Below, piece after piece: positions 40,844-51,061 of a DNA stretch of 64,000 nt. The notes beneath the pieces are model-generated. The model worked only from the letters and a program-made list of their open reading frames with translations, was not told the DNA's origin and ran no database searches. The position numbers and the translations under genes are program-made. Source of the DNA: Caldimonas tepidiphila (GTDB taxonomy: Bacteria > Pseudomonadota > Gammaproteobacteria > Burkholderiales > Burkholderiaceae_C); assembly GCF_003569765.1 (NCBI RefSeq), contig NZ_QXMG01000003.1, forward strand, positions 1-64,000, in the 5' to 3' direction. The first letter of the stretch is position 1. Each line of letters opens with the position of its first letter.

Positions 40844-42316
40844 ATGTTCCATTCGATCGATGCCCGCACGCTGCAGCCCGTCGGCGAGCCGCTTGCCGAA
40901 TCGACCCCCGAGCAGATCGACGCGGCGGTCGCCCGCGCGGCCGACGCCTTCGAGGACTGGGCCTCCAGCCGCGCCGGCGCGCGCGCCGCGCTGCTGAGGG
41001 GCCTGGCCGACGCGCTGGAAGCGAAGCGCGAGACCCTGGTGCCGCTGGCCGACGCCGAGACCGCGCTCGGCAGCGCGCGCCTGAACGGCGAGCTCGACCG
41101 CACCTGTTTTCAACTGCGCGGCTTCGCGCGCGAGGTGGAGGCGGGCGCGCCCTTCCGCTGCGTCGACGACGCGGCGGTGGCCGGCGCCCCGCCCGCGGGC
41201 CGCCCGCGCCTGACGCGCGTGCTCGCCCCCCTCGGGCCGGTCGCGATGTTCTCGGCCAGCAACTTCCCCTTCGCCTTCTCGGTGCTCGGCGGCGACACCG
41301 CCTCGGCGCTCGCCGCGGGCTGCACCGTGGTCGTCAAGGCGCACCCGGGCCACCCGCGCCTGTCGCTCGCCGGGTACGAGCTGGCGCGCGAGGTGATCGC
41401 CGCGCAGGGCCTGGACGAAGGCGTGCTGCAGATGGTGCAGGGCCCGTCGATCGCGGTCGGCGTGCATCTCGTGCGTCACCCCGACATCGCGGCGGTGGCC
41501 TTCACCGGGTCCTTGCGCGGCGGCATGGCGCTGCAGGCCGAGATCAACGCGCGAGCGAAACCCATCCCCTTCTACGGCGAGCTCGGCTCGATCAACCCGG
41601 TCGTCGCGCTGCCCGCGGCGCTCGCCGCGCGCGGCGAGGAGCTGGCGAAGGCGCTCGCCGCGTCGATCGTGCAGGGCAGCGGCCAGTTCTGCACCAGCCC
41701 GGGCGTGCTCGTCGTGCGCGACGACGCCGTCTCCGACGCCTTCGTCGCGCAGCTCGCAGCCGCCCTGAAGGCGCAGGCCACGCACCCGATGCTCACCGCC
41801 GGCATGCGCGCCGCCTTCGATGCGGGCCGCGAGCGGCTCGCCGGCATCGAGGGCGCGCGGGCGCTGCTCGACGGCCACGCGGTCGAGGGCGGCCCGACGC
41901 CCGCACTCTTCGAAGTGAGCGCCGGGCGCTTCCTCGCGGAAGCCCACCTGCGCGAGGAGGTGTTCGGCCCGCTGTGCGTGGTGGTGCGCGCCGCGTCCGC
42001 CGAGGACGTGATCCGGGTGCTGCGCAGCGTCGGCGGCAGCCTCACCGTCACCGTCTGGGGCGCCGAGAACGCCGACCACGAGACGCAGTCGGTCGTGCGC
42101 GCCGCGATGGCGATCGCCGGGCGGGTGCTGTTCTCGGGCGTACCCACCGGTGTGGCGGTCACGCACGCGCAGCACCATGGCGGGCCCTTCCCCTCGTCCA
42201 CGCAGCCGCAGTCCACCTCGGTGGGCTACGCCGCGCTCGACCGCTTCCTGCGCCCGGTGGCGCTGCAGGACGCGCCGGCCTGGCTGCTCGCCGAGCAGGG
42301 CGTCGCGGCGCGCTGA
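40844..42316 (+). CDS. Aldehyde dehydrogenase, probable 2-oxoglutarate semialdehyde dehydrogenase
   Basis: A 490-residue protein with AAGGAG seven bases before ATG 40844. The fold signatures are SASNFPFAFSVLGGDTASAL (cofactor), YGELGSINPVV (general base Glu) and GSGQFCTSPG (catalytic Cys). The family oxidises 2-oxoglutarate semialdehyde to 2-oxoglutarate with NAD(P), the last step of the pentose route encoded here. It follows the dehydratase gene after a 279-base gap containing the GTTAAC palindrome. Confidence 0.88.
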   Translation: MFHSIDARTLQPVGEPLAESTPEQIDAAVARAADAFEDWASSRAGARAALLRGLADALEAKRETLVPLADAETALGSARLNGELDRTCFQLRGFAREVEAGAPFRCVDDAAVAGAPPAGRPRLTRVLAPLGPVAMFSASNFPFAFSVLGGDTASALAAGCTVVVKAHPGHPRLSLAGYELAREVIAAQGLDEGVLQMVQGPSIAVGVHLVRHPDIAAVAFTGSLRGGMALQAEINARAKPIPFYGELGSINPVVALPAALAARGEELAKALAASIVQGSGQFCTSPGVLVVRDDAVSDAFVAQLAAALKAQATHPMLTAGMRAAFDAGRERLAGIEGARALLDGHAVEGGPTPALFEVSAGRFLAEAHLREEVFGPLCVVVRAASAEDVIRVLRSVGGSLTVTVWGAENADHETQSVVRAAMAIAGRVLFSGVPTGVAVTHAQHHGGPFPSSTQPQSTSVGYAALDRFLRPVALQDAPAWLLAEQGVAAR

Positions 42317-42381
42317 AGCCCGCCCGGCTGCCGGCCCCTCCCCGCCGCGGCGGAAAAGCGGACCGGCGGCGCGCCGGCACC

Positions 42382-43461
42382 TCAGCCGCCGGCGGCGGCG
42401 TCGGTGCCGAAGCGGTAGACCGTCACCTGCCGGTACTCCTCGCCGGGCGCGAGCCGCGTCGACGGGAAGTGCGGATGGTTGGGGCTGTCGGGGAAGTGCT
42501 GCGTCTCCAGGCACAGCCCGGCGTGGCGCGCGTACCGCACGCCGCCGCGGCCGGCGAGCCTGCCGTCGAGGAAGTTGCCGCTGTAGAACTGCAGCCCGGG
42601 CTGGGTCGTGAGCACCTCCATCGTGCGGCCGCTCGCCGGCTCGCGCAGCCGCGCGACGGGCCGCAGCGTGCCGGCCGGGCCGTCGAGCACCCAGTTGTGG
42701 TCGTAGCCGCCGGCATGCCGCAACTGCTCGTCGGCGAGGTCCAGCCGCTCGCCGACGCGCCGCGGGCGGCGGAAGTCCATCGGCGAGCCCTGCACCTCGC
42801 GCAGTTCCCCCGTGGGGATCAGCGAGGCGTCCACCGGCGTGAAGCGCGCGGCGAGGATCTGCAGCTCGTGGCCGAGCACGTCGCCCTGCCCGGCCAGGTT
42901 GAAGTACATGTGGCTGGTCAGGTTCACGATGGTCGGCGCGTCGCAGCGCGCGCTGCACTCCAGCCGCAGTGCGCCGGCGGCGAGCGTGCAGGGCAGCTCG
43001 ACCTCGAGCCGCCCCGGATAGCCCTCGTCGCCGTCGGCGCTGACGTGGCGCAGCAGCAGTTGCGCTCCGCCCTCGCCCTCGCGCACCTCCGACTGCCACA
43101 CCACCCGGTCGAAGCCGCGCCGGCCGCCGTGCAGGTGCTGGCCCCCGGAGTTGCACGCGAGCCGGTGTTGCCGGCCGTCGAGCGTGAAGCGGCCCGCGGC
43201 GATGCGGTTGGCGTGGCGGCCGACCATGGCGCCGAGATAGGGCTGCCCGGGCTGCAGGTAGCCGTCGAGCGCGTCGAAGCCGAGCACCACGTCGGCGGCG
43301 CGGCCCTCGCGGTCGGGGGCGCGCAGCGACACGACGGTGGCGCCATGGTCCGTGAGCTGCGCGCGCACGCCGGCACCGTCGTCGAGCGTGTAGAGCCGCG
43401 CCGGCCGTCCCCCGGGGCCACGGCCCCAGGGGGCGACGGTGATCGTCTTCCTGTCGTTCAT
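42382..43461 (-). CDS. galM: Aldose 1-epimerase (mutarotase)
   Basis: A 359-residue GalM-family protein. Motifs visible are VGRHANRIAAGRFTLDG, the catalytic His in NLTSHMYFNL and Glu in CLETQHFPDSPNHP. It interconverts alpha and beta aldopyranoses, supplying the anomer used by the sugar dehydrogenase. It is convergent with the aldehyde dehydrogenase gene and downstream of the regulator gene on the same strand. Confidence 0.92.
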   Translation of the reverse strand: MNDRKTITVAPWGRGPGGRPARLYTLDDGAGVRAQLTDHGATVVSLRAPDREGRAADVVLGFDALDGYLQPGQPYLGAMVGRHANRIAAGRFTLDGRQHRLACNSGGQHLHGGRRGFDRVVWQSEVREGEGGAQLLLRHVSADGDEGYPGRLEVELPCTLAAGALRLECSARCDAPTIVNLTSHMYFNLAGQGDVLGHELQILAARFTPVDASLIPTGELREVQGSPMDFRRPRRVGERLDLADEQLRHAGGYDHNWVLDGPAGTLRPVARLREPASGRTMEVLTTQPGLQFYSGNFLDGRLAGRGGVRYARHAGLCLETQHFPDSPNHPHFPSTRLAPGEEYRQVTVYRFGTDAAAGG

Positions 43462-43539
43462 GTCGATGTTTCTGGCGGGCGCGGGCCCGCGCCGCCGGGC
43501 GGCCGGCGCCCCCCGGCGACGCGCGGTCCGGCGCGTGCC

Positions 43540-44301
43540 TCAGAGCGACTCGGAGCCCGGGCCGATGATGAGGGAGATGTCCTCGAGCGTGCCCTCGAGC
43601 TGCACCAGCGTCGCCTGCCGCGCGCTCAGCGGGTCGCGGTTGAGCAGCGCGGTGAGGATGGCCTTGTGCCGCGGCAGGGACAACGCGTGGGTGTCCGGAT
43701 GGCGGCTGCTGAGCTTGATCGACTCGCGCAGCGCGAGCGAGAGCATGTTGCCGATGTAGGCGAGCAGGTCGTTGCCGGTGGCCTCGGCGATCAGCCGGTG
43801 GAAGGCCAGGTCCGGCTCGAGCAGTTCCTCGGGCGTGCGCGCGGCCTCCATGCCGGCGTAGGCGGCGGCGATCGCACTCAGCTCCTGCTCGCTCGCCACC
43901 CGGGCCGCCAGCGCCGCGGCCGCGGGCTCGAAGATGCGGCGCACGGTCAGCAGCGTCTCGACGAACTCCTGCTGCGGCTTGGTCTGGATCATCCAGTACA
44001 GCACGTCGGGGTCGAGCAGGTGCCAGTCGCTGCGCCGCCTCACCACCGCGCCGGTGCGCTGCCTGGAGACCACCAGGCCCTTGGCCACCAGCACCCGGGT
44101 CGCCTCGCGCAGCACCGGGCGGCTGACGCCGTACTCGGTGCACAGCGAGGCCTCGCCGGGCAGTCGCTCGCCCGGCCTGATCTCGCCGGAGACGATGCGA
44201 ATGCCGAGGTCGCGCACGATGCGCGCATGCATGCTCTTGCGCTCCGGCGGCAGCCGGTAGTCGGCGTCGGTCTCCTTGTCGATGCGCGTCGCTTTCTGCA
44301 T
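43540..44301 (-). CDS. FadR-subfamily GntR regulator
   Basis: A 253-residue protein. The winged HTH is GERLPGEASLCTEYGVSRPV, LREATRVLVAKGLV; the C-terminal FCD domain has EPDLAFHRLIAEATGN with the usual Asp and His metal ligands. ATG 44301 is preferred because the frame above it overlaps the permease gene and looks non-coding. Likely a repressor of the sugar locus, released by a sugar acid. Matching operators are at 50170-50180 and 50233-50243. Confidence 0.88.
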   Translation of the reverse strand: MQKATRIDKETDADYRLPPERKSMHARIVRDLGIRIVSGEIRPGERLPGEASLCTEYGVSRPVLREATRVLVAKGLVVSRQRTGAVVRRRSDWHLLDPDVLYWMIQTKPQQEFVETLLTVRRIFEPAAAALAARVASEQELSAIAAAYAGMEAARTPEELLEPDLAFHRLIAEATGNDLLAYIGNMLSLALRESIKLSSRHPDTHALSLPRHKAILTALLNRDPLSARQATLVQLEGTLEDISLIIGPGSESL

Positions 44302-44311
44302 GCGCCCGGAC

Positions 44312-44317
44312 GTTAAC
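44312..44317. promoter_or_regulatory. GTTAAC motif before the FadR-type regulator gene
   Basis: The hexamer lies 11 bases upstream of the regulator start and matches the halves of the palindrome at 40709-40720. It may serve autoregulation. Being only six bases, it is weak on its own. Confidence 0.35.
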
Positions 44318-44386
44318 ACGAGCGCATCGGCGGCGTCGCCGCACGCCCGGCCGGGCGGATCCCCGGGGCGGTGCGCGTTCACGGCC

Positions 44387-45589
44387 TCAGTGCCGGCTGC
44401 GGTGGTAGACATCGACGAACACCGCCGCGAGCAGCACCAGGCCCTTGATGACCTGCTGGTAGTCGATGCCGATGCCGAGGATGGACATGCCGTTGTTCAT
44501 CACGCCCATCACGAAGGCGCCGATCACCGCGCCGAACACCCGCCCCACCCCGCCCGAGGCCGAGGCGCCGCCGATGAAGCAGGCCGCGATCACGTCGAGC
44601 TCGAAGCCGAGGCCGGCCTTGGGCGTGGCGGTGTTCAGCCGCGCCGCGAACACGAGCCCGGCCAGCGCGGCGAGCACGCCCATGTTGACGAAGGCGAGGA
44701 AGGTCAGCCGCTCGGTCTTGATGCCCGACAGGCGCGCCGCCTTCTCGTTGCCGCCGAGCGCGTAGAGCCGCCGGCCTACCGTCGTGCGCAGCGTCACGAA
44801 GTCGTAGCACACGATCAGCACCGCCATCACCACCAGCACGTTGGGCAGGCCCTTGTAGCCGGCGAGCAGCCAGCTCAGCCCCGCGATGATCGCGACGAAG
44901 GCCGCGTTCTTCAGCGCGAACACCGCCATCGGCTCGACCTCCATGCCGTGGCGCGCGGCCTGCAGCCGCTCGCGCAGCTTGAAGCCCACGAGGGCGGCGG
45001 CCGCGAGCAGGCCCAGCAGCAGCGAGCTCAGCCGCAGCGCCTCGCCGCCGAGCGGGTCGGGCAGGAAGCCCGAGCTCAGCAGCTGGAACTCCGCCGGGAA
45101 CGGCCCGAGCGACTGGCCCTGCAGCAGCGCCAGCGCCAGGCCCTTGAACACCAGCATGCCGGCGAGCGTGACGATGAAGGACGGGATCTTCGCGTAGGCG
45201 GCGAACCAGCCCTGCGCACCGCCGATGAGCGCGCCGGCCGCCAGGCACAGCAGCGTGGCCGGCACGAAGTGCAGCTCGTGCTGCACCATCAGCACCGCCG
45301 CGAGCGCGCCGACGAAGCCCGCCACCGAGCCCACCGACAGGTCGATGTGGCCGGTGACGATCACCAGCAGCATGCCCAGCGCCATGATGACGATGTAGCT
45401 GTTCTGCAGGATCAGGTTGGTCAGGTTCAGCGGCTGCATCAGCGTGCCGTCGGTCATGACCTGGAAGAAGGCCATGATCGCCACCAGCGACAGCAGCAGG
45501 CCGTAGTCGCCCAGGTGCTTCTTCAGCGATCCGATGCCGTGCCCGGCGCCCGCGGGGGCGGCGTTGGCGGAGGTGAGTTTGACGTCCAT
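44387..45589 (-). CDS. gguB: Sugar ABC transporter permease (GguB/XylH type)
   Basis: A 400-residue membrane protein with about ten hydrophobic helices. Family signatures are VTGHIDLSVGSVAGFVGA, IPSFIVTLAGMLVFKGLAL, LYALGGNEKAARLSGI and CFIGGASASGGVGRVFGAVI. It forms the channel for a pentose/hexose importer with the adjoining ATPase and ChvE-like binding protein. One base separates its start from the ATPase stop. Confidence 0.92.
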   Translation of the reverse strand: MDVKLTSANAAPAGAGHGIGSLKKHLGDYGLLLSLVAIMAFFQVMTDGTLMQPLNLTNLILQNSYIVIMALGMLLVIVTGHIDLSVGSVAGFVGALAAVLMVQHELHFVPATLLCLAAGALIGGAQGWFAAYAKIPSFIVTLAGMLVFKGLALALLQGQSLGPFPAEFQLLSSGFLPDPLGGEALRLSSLLLGLLAAAALVGFKLRERLQAARHGMEVEPMAVFALKNAAFVAIIAGLSWLLAGYKGLPNVLVVMAVLIVCYDFVTLRTTVGRRLYALGGNEKAARLSGIKTERLTFLAFVNMGVLAALAGLVFAARLNTATPKAGLGFELDVIAACFIGGASASGGVGRVFGAVIGAFVMGVMNNGMSILGIGIDYQQVIKGLVLLAAVFVDVYHRSRH

Positions 45590-45590
45590 T

Positions 45591-47123
45591 TCAGTGGCTC
45601 CCGGCCGATCTGACGATCGAGCCCATGATCTTTTCCTGCGTGGCCGCGGCGCCGTCGAATTCGGCGACGAAGCGGCCCTCGTTCATCACGTAGATGCGGT
45701 CGCACATGCCCAGCAGCTCCGGCAGCTCCGACGAGATCATCACGATGCACTTGCCCTCGGCGGCGAGCTCGGCCATCAGCGAATAGATCTCGAACTTGGC
45801 GCCCACGTCGATGCCGCGCGTGGGCTCGTCGACGATCAGCACCTCGGGCTGCGAGAACAGCCACTTGGCGAGCACGACCTTCTGCTGGTTGCCCCCCGAG
45901 AGCTTGCCCACCGCCTGGTGCACGCCGGCGCAGCGGATGCGCAGCCGGCGGCGGTAGTCGCCCGCGACCGCGAACTCTCGGCCCTCGTCGATCACGCCCA
46001 GGCGCGAGACGGCGGGGAGGTTGGCGAGCGTGGTGTTGCGCACGATCTCGTCGTCGAGCACCAGCCCGAGGCCCTTGCGGTCCTCGGTGACGTAGGCCAG
46101 GCCCGCGGCGATGGCGCGGCCGATGGTCGAGACGTCGGCCTCACGGCCGCGCAGCAGCACGCGGCCCGAGATGCGCTGGCCGTAGCTGCGGCCGAACACG
46201 CTCATCGCGAGCTCGGTGCGGCCCGCGCCCATCAGGCCGGCGATGCCGACGATCTCGCCGCGCCGCGCGTGCAGGTTCACCCCGCGCACGACCGGGCGCT
46301 CGCGGTGCAGGTGGTGGTGCACCGTCCAGTCGCGCACCTCGAACACCGTCTCGCCGATGCGCGGCGTGCGCTTCGGGTAGCGGTCGCTCATCTCGCGGCC
46401 CACCATCGCGCGGATGATGCGGTCCTCGGCCACCGGCTGCCCGCGGCAGTCGATCGTCTGCACGGTGCCGCCGTCGCGCAGCACCGTGATCGAGTCGGCG
46501 ACGCGCGAGATCTCGTTGAGCTTGTGCGAGATCAGGATGCAGGCGATGCCCTGTGCCTTGAGCTCCAGCAGCAGCTCGAGCAGCGCGGCGCTGTCGCTCT
46601 CGTTGAGGCTGGCGGTGGGCTCGTCGAGGATCAGCAGCCGCACGTTCTTCGCCAGCGCCTTGGCGATCTCGACCAGCTGCTGCTTGCCGACGCCGAGGTC
46701 GGTCACGAGCGTCGAGGGCGACTCGTCGAGCCCGACCTTGCGCAACAGCTCTCGGGTGCGGGCGTGCACCGCGTGGCGGTCGATCACGCCGGCGCGCGCC
46801 GGCTCGTTGCCGAGGAAGAGGTTCTCGGCGATCGACAGCAGTGGCACCAGCGCCAGCTCCTGGTGGATGATGATGATGCCCAGCCGCTCGCTGTCGGCGA
46901 TGCCGCGGAACTGCCTCGCCTGCCCCTCGAAGCGGATCTCGCCGCTGTAGGAGCCGTGCGGGTAGACGCCGCTGAGCACCTTCATCAGCGTCGACTTGCC
47001 CGCGCCGTTCTCGCCCACCAGCGCGTGGATCTCGCCGGCGCGCACCGCCAGCTGCACCCGGTCGAGCGCGGTGACGCCGGGGAAGGTCTTCGTGATCCCC
47101 CGCATCTCCAGAACCATGTCCAT
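45591..47123 (-). CDS. gguA: Sugar ABC transporter ATPase, duplicated domains (GguA/XylG type)
   Basis: A 510-residue protein with two nucleotide-binding domains. Domain one has Walker [13 protein letters not shown]-like DLGVGKQQ and Walker [11 protein letters not shown]. Domain two has a degenerate Walker A (GLMGAGRTE), the signature LSGGNQQK and [13 protein letters not shown] 47123 has AGGAG nearby. It powers uptake through the permease in the next gene. Confidence 0.93.
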   Translation of the reverse strand: MDMVLEMRGITKTFPGVTALDRVQLAVRAGEIHALVGENGAGKSTLMKVLSGVYPHGSYSGEIRFEGQARQFRGIADSERLGIIIIHQELALVPLLSIAENLFLGNEPARAGVIDRHAVHARTRELLRKVGLDESPSTLVTDLGVGKQQLVEIAKALAKNVRLLILDEPTASLNESDSAALLELLLELKAQGIACILISHKLNEISRVADSITVLRDGGTVQTIDCRGQPVAEDRIIRAMVGREMSDRYPKRTPRIGETVFEVRDWTVHHHLHRERPVVRGVNLHARRGEIVGIAGLMGAGRTELAMSVFGRSYGQRISGRVLLRGREADVSTIGRAIAAGLAYVTEDRKGLGLVLDDEIVRNTTLANLPAVSRLGVIDEGREFAVAGDYRRRLRIRCAGVHQAVGKLSGGNQQKVVLAKWLFSQPEVLIVDEPTRGIDVGAKFEIYSLMAELAAEGKCIVMISSELPELLGMCDRIYVMNEGRFVAEFDGAAATQEKIMGSIVRSAGSH

Positions 47124-47176
47124 GTCTGCTCCTGCCTTGGATCGAGGGCCGGCGCGCGCGGGCGCCGGCGCGCCGC

Positions 47177-48241
47177 TCACTTGACCTGGCCTTCCTTGTA
47201 GTAGCCGGTGGCCACCAGCGAGGCCTTCCAGTTGCGCGCGTCGACGAGCACCGGCTTGAGCAGGTAGGACGGCACCACCTTCACGCCGTTGTGATAGGAC
47301 TTGGTGTCGTTGACCTCGGGCGTGCGGCCGCTGAGCATCGCGTCGATCATGTTGCTCGTGACCTTGGCGAGCTCGCGCGTGTCCTTGAACACCGTGGAAT
47401 GCTGCTCGCCGCGGACGATGGACTTGATCGACGGGATCTCGGCGTCCTGGCCGCTGACCACCGGGCAGGGCTGCTGCGCGGTGCAGTAGCCCACGCCCTT
47501 GAGCGAGGAGAGGATGCCGATGGAGATGCCGTCGTAGGGCGAGAGCACGGCGTGGATCTTCTCCTTGCCGTAGAAGGCCGACAGCAGGTTGTCCATGCGT
47601 GCCTGCGCGGCCGCGCCGTCCCAGCGCAGCGTGCCGACCTTGTCCATGCCCGTCTGCTTGCTGCGCACCACCAGCCTGCCGCCGTCGATGTAGGGCTTAA
47701 GCACCGACATCGCGCCGTCGTAGAAGAAGAAGGCGTTGTTGTCGTCGGGCGAGCCGCCGAACAGCTCGATGTTGAACGGGCCCTTGCCCTGGGTCAGCCC
47801 GAGCCGCTCGACGATCGAGCTCGCCTGCAGCACGCCGACCTGGAAGTTGTCGAAGGTCGCGTAGTAGTCGACGTTCTTCGTGCCCTTGATCAGCCGGTCG
47901 TAGGCGATCACCTTGATGCCGCGGTCGGCGGCGCTCTGCAGCGCCTTGGACAGCGTCGTGCCGTCGATGGCCGCGACCACCAGCACCTTGACGCCCTTGG
48001 TGATCATGTTCTCGATCTGCGCCAGCTGGTTGGGGATGTCGTCCTCCGCGTACTGCAGGTCGGTCCTGTAGCCCTTGGCGCGGAGCTCGCGCGTCATGCT
48101 CTCGCCGTCGGAGATCCAGCGCGACGAGGACTTGGTGGGCATCGAGATGCCGATGGTGCCCTTGTCCTGGGCACGGACCGGGGCGAAGGCGCCGGCGAGG
48201 CCGAGCGCGAGGGTGGCGATGAGGATCTGGCGTTTCTTCAC
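47177..48241 (-). CDS. chvE: Periplasmic sugar-binding protein (ChvE type)
   Basis: A 354-residue protein from GTG 48241 (GGAGGAGA upstream). The signal peptide is [20 protein letters not shown] with cleavage after VRAQ. The mature part has the ChvE pattern: [50 protein letters not shown] and [14 protein letters not shown]. ChvE proteins bind arabinose, galactose, glucose or xylose. It delivers sugar to the GguAB transporter encoded just downstream. Confidence 0.92.
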   Translation of the reverse strand: MKKRQILIATLALGLAGAFAPVRAQDKGTIGISMPTKSSSRWISDGESMTRELRAKGYRTDLQYAEDDIPNQLAQIENMITKGVKVLVVAAIDGTTLSKALQSAADRGIKVIAYDRLIKGTKNVDYYATFDNFQVGVLQASSIVERLGLTQGKGPFNIELFGGSPDDNNAFFFYDGAMSVLKPYIDGGRLVVRSKQTGMDKVGTLRWDGAAAQARMDNLLSAFYGKEKIHAVLSPYDGISIGILSSLKGVGYCTAQQPCPVVSGQDAEIPSIKSIVRGEQHSTVFKDTRELAKVTSNMIDAMLSGRTPEVNDTKSYHNGVKVVPSYLLKPVLVDARNWKASLVATGYYKEGQVK

Positions 48242-48393
48242 GGGATGTCTCCTCCGGATATCGGATGGGGGGAACGGGAGTCCGCGCGGACGCGGCGCCG
48301 CCGGCAGCACCGGGCTTCTCGGGGCCCGGCTCGCGCCGGCACGGCAGGACGACGCCCCCGGCAGCCCCTCGCGGGGGCCGGGAGCCGGCTCGC

Positions 48394-50130
48394 TCAGTGC
48401 GAGTGGCGGGGCACGCCGGCGCCGCGGCAGCCCACCAGGAAATCGAAGTCGCAGCCCTCGTCGGCCTGCAGCACGTGCTCGACGTAGAGCTTGCGGTAGC
48501 CGCTGGCGTCGGCGGGGTCGGGGCGCTGCGCGGCCTGCCAGGCCGCGAGGCGCGACTGCAGTTCCTCCTCGGGGACGTCGAGGTGCAGCAGCCCCTCCGC
48601 GGCGTCGAGCTCGACCCAGTCGCCTTCCTGCACCACCGCCAGCGGCCCGCCCGCGCGCGCCTCGGGCGAGACGTGCAGCACCACGGTGCCGTAGGCGGTG
48701 CCGCTCATGCGCGCGTCGCTGATGCGCACCATGTCGGTCACGCCCTGCGCCAGCAGCTTCGGCGGCAGCCCCATGTTGCCGACCTCGGCCATGCCGGGGT
48801 AGCCGCGCGGGCCGCTGTTCTTGAGCACCAGCACCGAGTCGGCATCGACCTCGAGCAGCGGGTCGAGGATGCGCTCCTTGTAGTGCTCGAGGTTCTCGAA
48901 CACCACCGCGCGGCCGCGGTGGCGCAGCAGCCGCGGCGTCGCGGCCGAGGGCTTGAGCACCGCGCCGCGCGGCGCGAGGTTGCCGCGCAGCACGCGGATG
49001 CCGCCGTCGGCGACGAGCGGCGCGTCGAGCGGTCGGATCACCTCGGCATTGAAGACCGGCGCCTCGCGCACGTTGTCCCACAGGCTGCGGCCGTTGGCGG
49101 TGAGCGCCTGAGGATGCGGCAGCAGCCCGGCCTCGCCGAGGCGGCGCAGCACTGCCGGCAGCCCGCCCGCGTAGTAGAACTCCTCCATCAGGAAGCGGCC
49201 CGAGGGCTGCAGATCGACGATCGTCGGCGTGCCGCGGCCGATGCGGGTCCAGTCCTCGAGCCCGAGCGGCACGCCGATGCGACCGGCGATCGCCTTCAGG
49301 TGGATCACCGCGTTGGTCGAGCCGCCGATGGCCGCATTGGTGCGGATCGCGTTCTCGAAGGCCTCGCGCGTCAGCAGCTTCGACAGCCGCAGGTCCTCGT
49401 GCACCATCTCGACGATGCGCATGCCCGACAGGTGCGCGAGCACGTAGCGGCGCGAGTCCACCGCCGGAATGGCCGCGTTGTGCGGCAGCGTCACGCCCAG
49501 CGCCTCGGCCATGCAGGCCATCGTCGACGCCGTGCCCATCGTGTTGCAGGTGCCCGCCGAGCGCGACATGCCGCCCTCGGCCGACAGGAACTCGTGCAGC
49601 GTGATCTGGCCCGCCTTGACCTGCTCGGAGAGCTGCCACACCGCGGTGCCCGAGCCGAGGTCGCGGCCCTGGTGCTTGCCGTTGAGCATCGGCCCGCCCG
49701 AGACGGCGATGGCCGGCACGTCGCAGCTCGCCGCGCCCATCAGCAGCGCGGGCGTGGTCTTGTCGCAGCCCACCAGCAGCACCACCCCATCCACCGGGTT
49801 GCCGCGGATCGCCTCCTCGACGTCCATGCTCGCGAGGTTGCGCGTGAACATCGCCGTCGGCCGCAGGTTGGACTCGCCGTTGGAGAACACCGGGAACTCG
49901 ACCGGGAAGCCGCCGGCCTCGTAGATGCCGCGCTTGACGTGCTCGGCGATCTTGCGGAAGTGCGCGTTGCACGGCGTCAGCTCCGACCAGGTGTTGCAGA
50001 TGCCGATGATCGGCTTGCCCTCGAACTCGTGGTCGGGGATGCCCTGATTCTTCATCCAGCTTCGGTACATGAAGCCGTTCTTGTCGATCGTGCCGAACCA
50101 TTGCGCCGATCGGAGCTTGCTCTTTGCCAT
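48394..50130 (-). CDS. IlvD/Edd-family sugar-acid dehydratase, probable arabonate/xylonate dehydratase
   Basis: A 578-residue protein. Cysteine-containing cluster motifs are [35 protein letters not shown] and [15 protein letters not shown]. Also visible are [19 protein letters not shown] and [19 protein letters not shown]. These match the [2Fe-2S] aldonate dehydratases rather than the branched-chain IlvD, which differs at the C-terminus. The reaction is aldonate to 2-keto-3-deoxyaldonate. It is the first gene of the minus-strand transport operon and divergent from the sugar dehydrogenase. Confidence 0.9.
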   Translation of the reverse strand: MAKSKLRSAQWFGTIDKNGFMYRSWMKNQGIPDHEFEGKPIIGICNTWSELTPCNAHFRKIAEHVKRGIYEAGGFPVEFPVFSNGESNLRPTAMFTRNLASMDVEEAIRGNPVDGVVLLVGCDKTTPALLMGAASCDVPAIAVSGGPMLNGKHQGRDLGSGTAVWQLSEQVKAGQITLHEFLSAEGGMSRSAGTCNTMGTASTMACMAEALGVTLPHNAAIPAVDSRRYVLAHLSGMRIVEMVHEDLRLSKLLTREAFENAIRTNAAIGGSTNAVIHLKAIAGRIGVPLGLEDWTRIGRGTPTIVDLQPSGRFLMEEFYYAGGLPAVLRRLGEAGLLPHPQALTANGRSLWDNVREAPVFNAEVIRPLDAPLVADGGIRVLRGNLAPRGAVLKPSAATPRLLRHRGRAVVFENLEHYKERILDPLLEVDADSVLVLKNSGPRGYPGMAEVGNMGLPPKLLAQGVTDMVRISDARMSGTAYGTVVLHVSPEARAGGPLAVVQEGDWVELDAAEGLLHLDVPEEELQSRLAAWQAAQRPDPADASGYRKLYVEHVLQADEGCDFDFLVGCRGAGVPRHSH

Positions 50131-50169
50131 GGGGAGTCGCGGGGTAAGCCTGGAATGTTTCCAAATTTA

Positions 50170-50180
50170 TAGTAATACAA
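50170..50180. promoter_or_regulatory. FadR-type operator 1 in the divergent promoter
   Basis: TAGTAATACAA fits the FadR/GntR consensus TNGTNNNACNA. It lies 40 bases upstream of the dehydratase start and overlaps a minus-strand TATAAA -10-like element. A mirrored copy is at 50233-50243. Confidence 0.65.
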
Positions 50181-50232
50181 TTGAATGGATTAACTAGGTG
50201 AAACCCTTGATATCCGGCAATGCTCATCAATT

Positions 50233-50243
50233 TAGTATTACTA
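50233..50243. promoter_or_regulatory. FadR-type operator 2 in the divergent promoter
   Basis: TAGTATTACTA also fits TNGTNNNACNA and is nearly palindromic. It lies 54 bases upstream of the SDR start. Its centre is 63 bases (six helical turns) from operator 1, a spacing that would allow looping. Confidence 0.65.
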
Positions 50244-50296
50244 CTTTAGACACCTTTGCTGACACTTCCCCGCCCACCCCTTCCGGAGACCGACCC

Positions 50297-51061
50297 ATGC
50301 CCGACTACGCCCGCTACCCCAGCCTCGTCGACCGCTGCGTGTTCGTCAGCGGCGGCGCCACCGGAATCGGCGCGAGCCTCGTCGAGCACTTCACCGCGCA
50401 GGGCGCGCAGGTGGCCTTCGTCGACATCGACGCCGGGGCCGGCAGCGCGCTCGCCGCGCGGCTGGCCGGCGCACGCCACGCGCCGCTCTTCGTGGAGGCC
50501 GACGTGTGCGACATCGCCGCGCTCGAGCGCGCGATCGAGGCCGCGCACGGGCACTTCGGCCCGGTGCGCGTGCTGCTCAACAACGCCGCCAACGACCGCC
50601 GCCACGAGGTCGACGCGACCACGCCCGAGACCTGGGACGCGGGCATCGCGGTCAACCTGAAGCACCAGTTCTTCGCGGCGCGCGCCGTCGCGGCGGACAT
50701 GCGCCGCGCCGGCGGCGGCTCGATCGTCAACTTCGGCTCGGTCAGCTGGATGCTCAAGCAGGCCAATCTGCCGGTCTACGCCACCGCGAAGGCCGCGGTG
50801 CAGGGCCTCACGCACAGCCTCGCGCGCGAGCTGGGTCCGCTCGGCATCCGCGTCAACACGCTGGTGCCGGGCTGGGTGATGACGGACAGGCAGCTGCGCC
50901 TGTGGGTCGATGACGCCGCGCGCGCCGAGATCGCGCGCGGCCAGTGCATCAACCGCCCGGTGCTGCCCGAGCACGTGGCGCAGATGGCGCTCTTCCTTGC
51001 CGCCGACGACAGCGCGATGTGCACCGGGCAGGAGTACATCGTGGACGGGGGCTGGGTGTGA
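50297..51061 (+). CDS. SDR-family sugar 1-dehydrogenase
   Basis: A 254-residue short-chain dehydrogenase. The Rossmann motif is SGGATGIGASLVEHF, NNAAND follows, the catalytic Ser is in NFGSVSWM and Tyr-x-x-x-Lys is YATAKAA. The C-terminus CTGQEYIVDGGWV is typical. In this locus it would oxidise a pentose or galactose at C1 to the lactone with NAD(P). It is the first gene of the plus-strand pair and overlaps the lactonase start by four bases. Confidence 0.85.
   Translation: MPDYARYPSLVDRCVFVSGGATGIGASLVEHFTAQGAQVAFVDIDAGAGSALAARLAGARHAPLFVEADVCDIAALERAIEAAHGHFGPVRVLLNNAANDRRHEVDATTPETWDAGIAVNLKHQFFAARAVAADMRRAGGGSIVNFGSVSWMLKQANLPVYATAKAAVQGLTHSLARELGPLGIRVNTLVPGWVMTDRQLRLWVDDAARAEIARGQCINRPVLPEHVAQMALFLAADDSAMCTGQEYIVDGGWV

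Noticed and set aside
40640-44344. Long minus-strand open frame covering the dehydrogenase, epimerase and regulator genes
   Set aside because: It is out of frame with three clear genes and composed mostly of Arg and Ala.
44302-44412. Upstream extension of the FadR-type regulator
   Set aside because: It overlaps the end of the permease gene and lacks family similarity. ATG 44301 gives the usual length.
48242-48393. GC-rich gap between the dehydratase and chvE genes, with small hairpins
   Set aside because: No T run, repeat or conserved riboswitch pattern is visible. It is only a spacer as far as can be seen.
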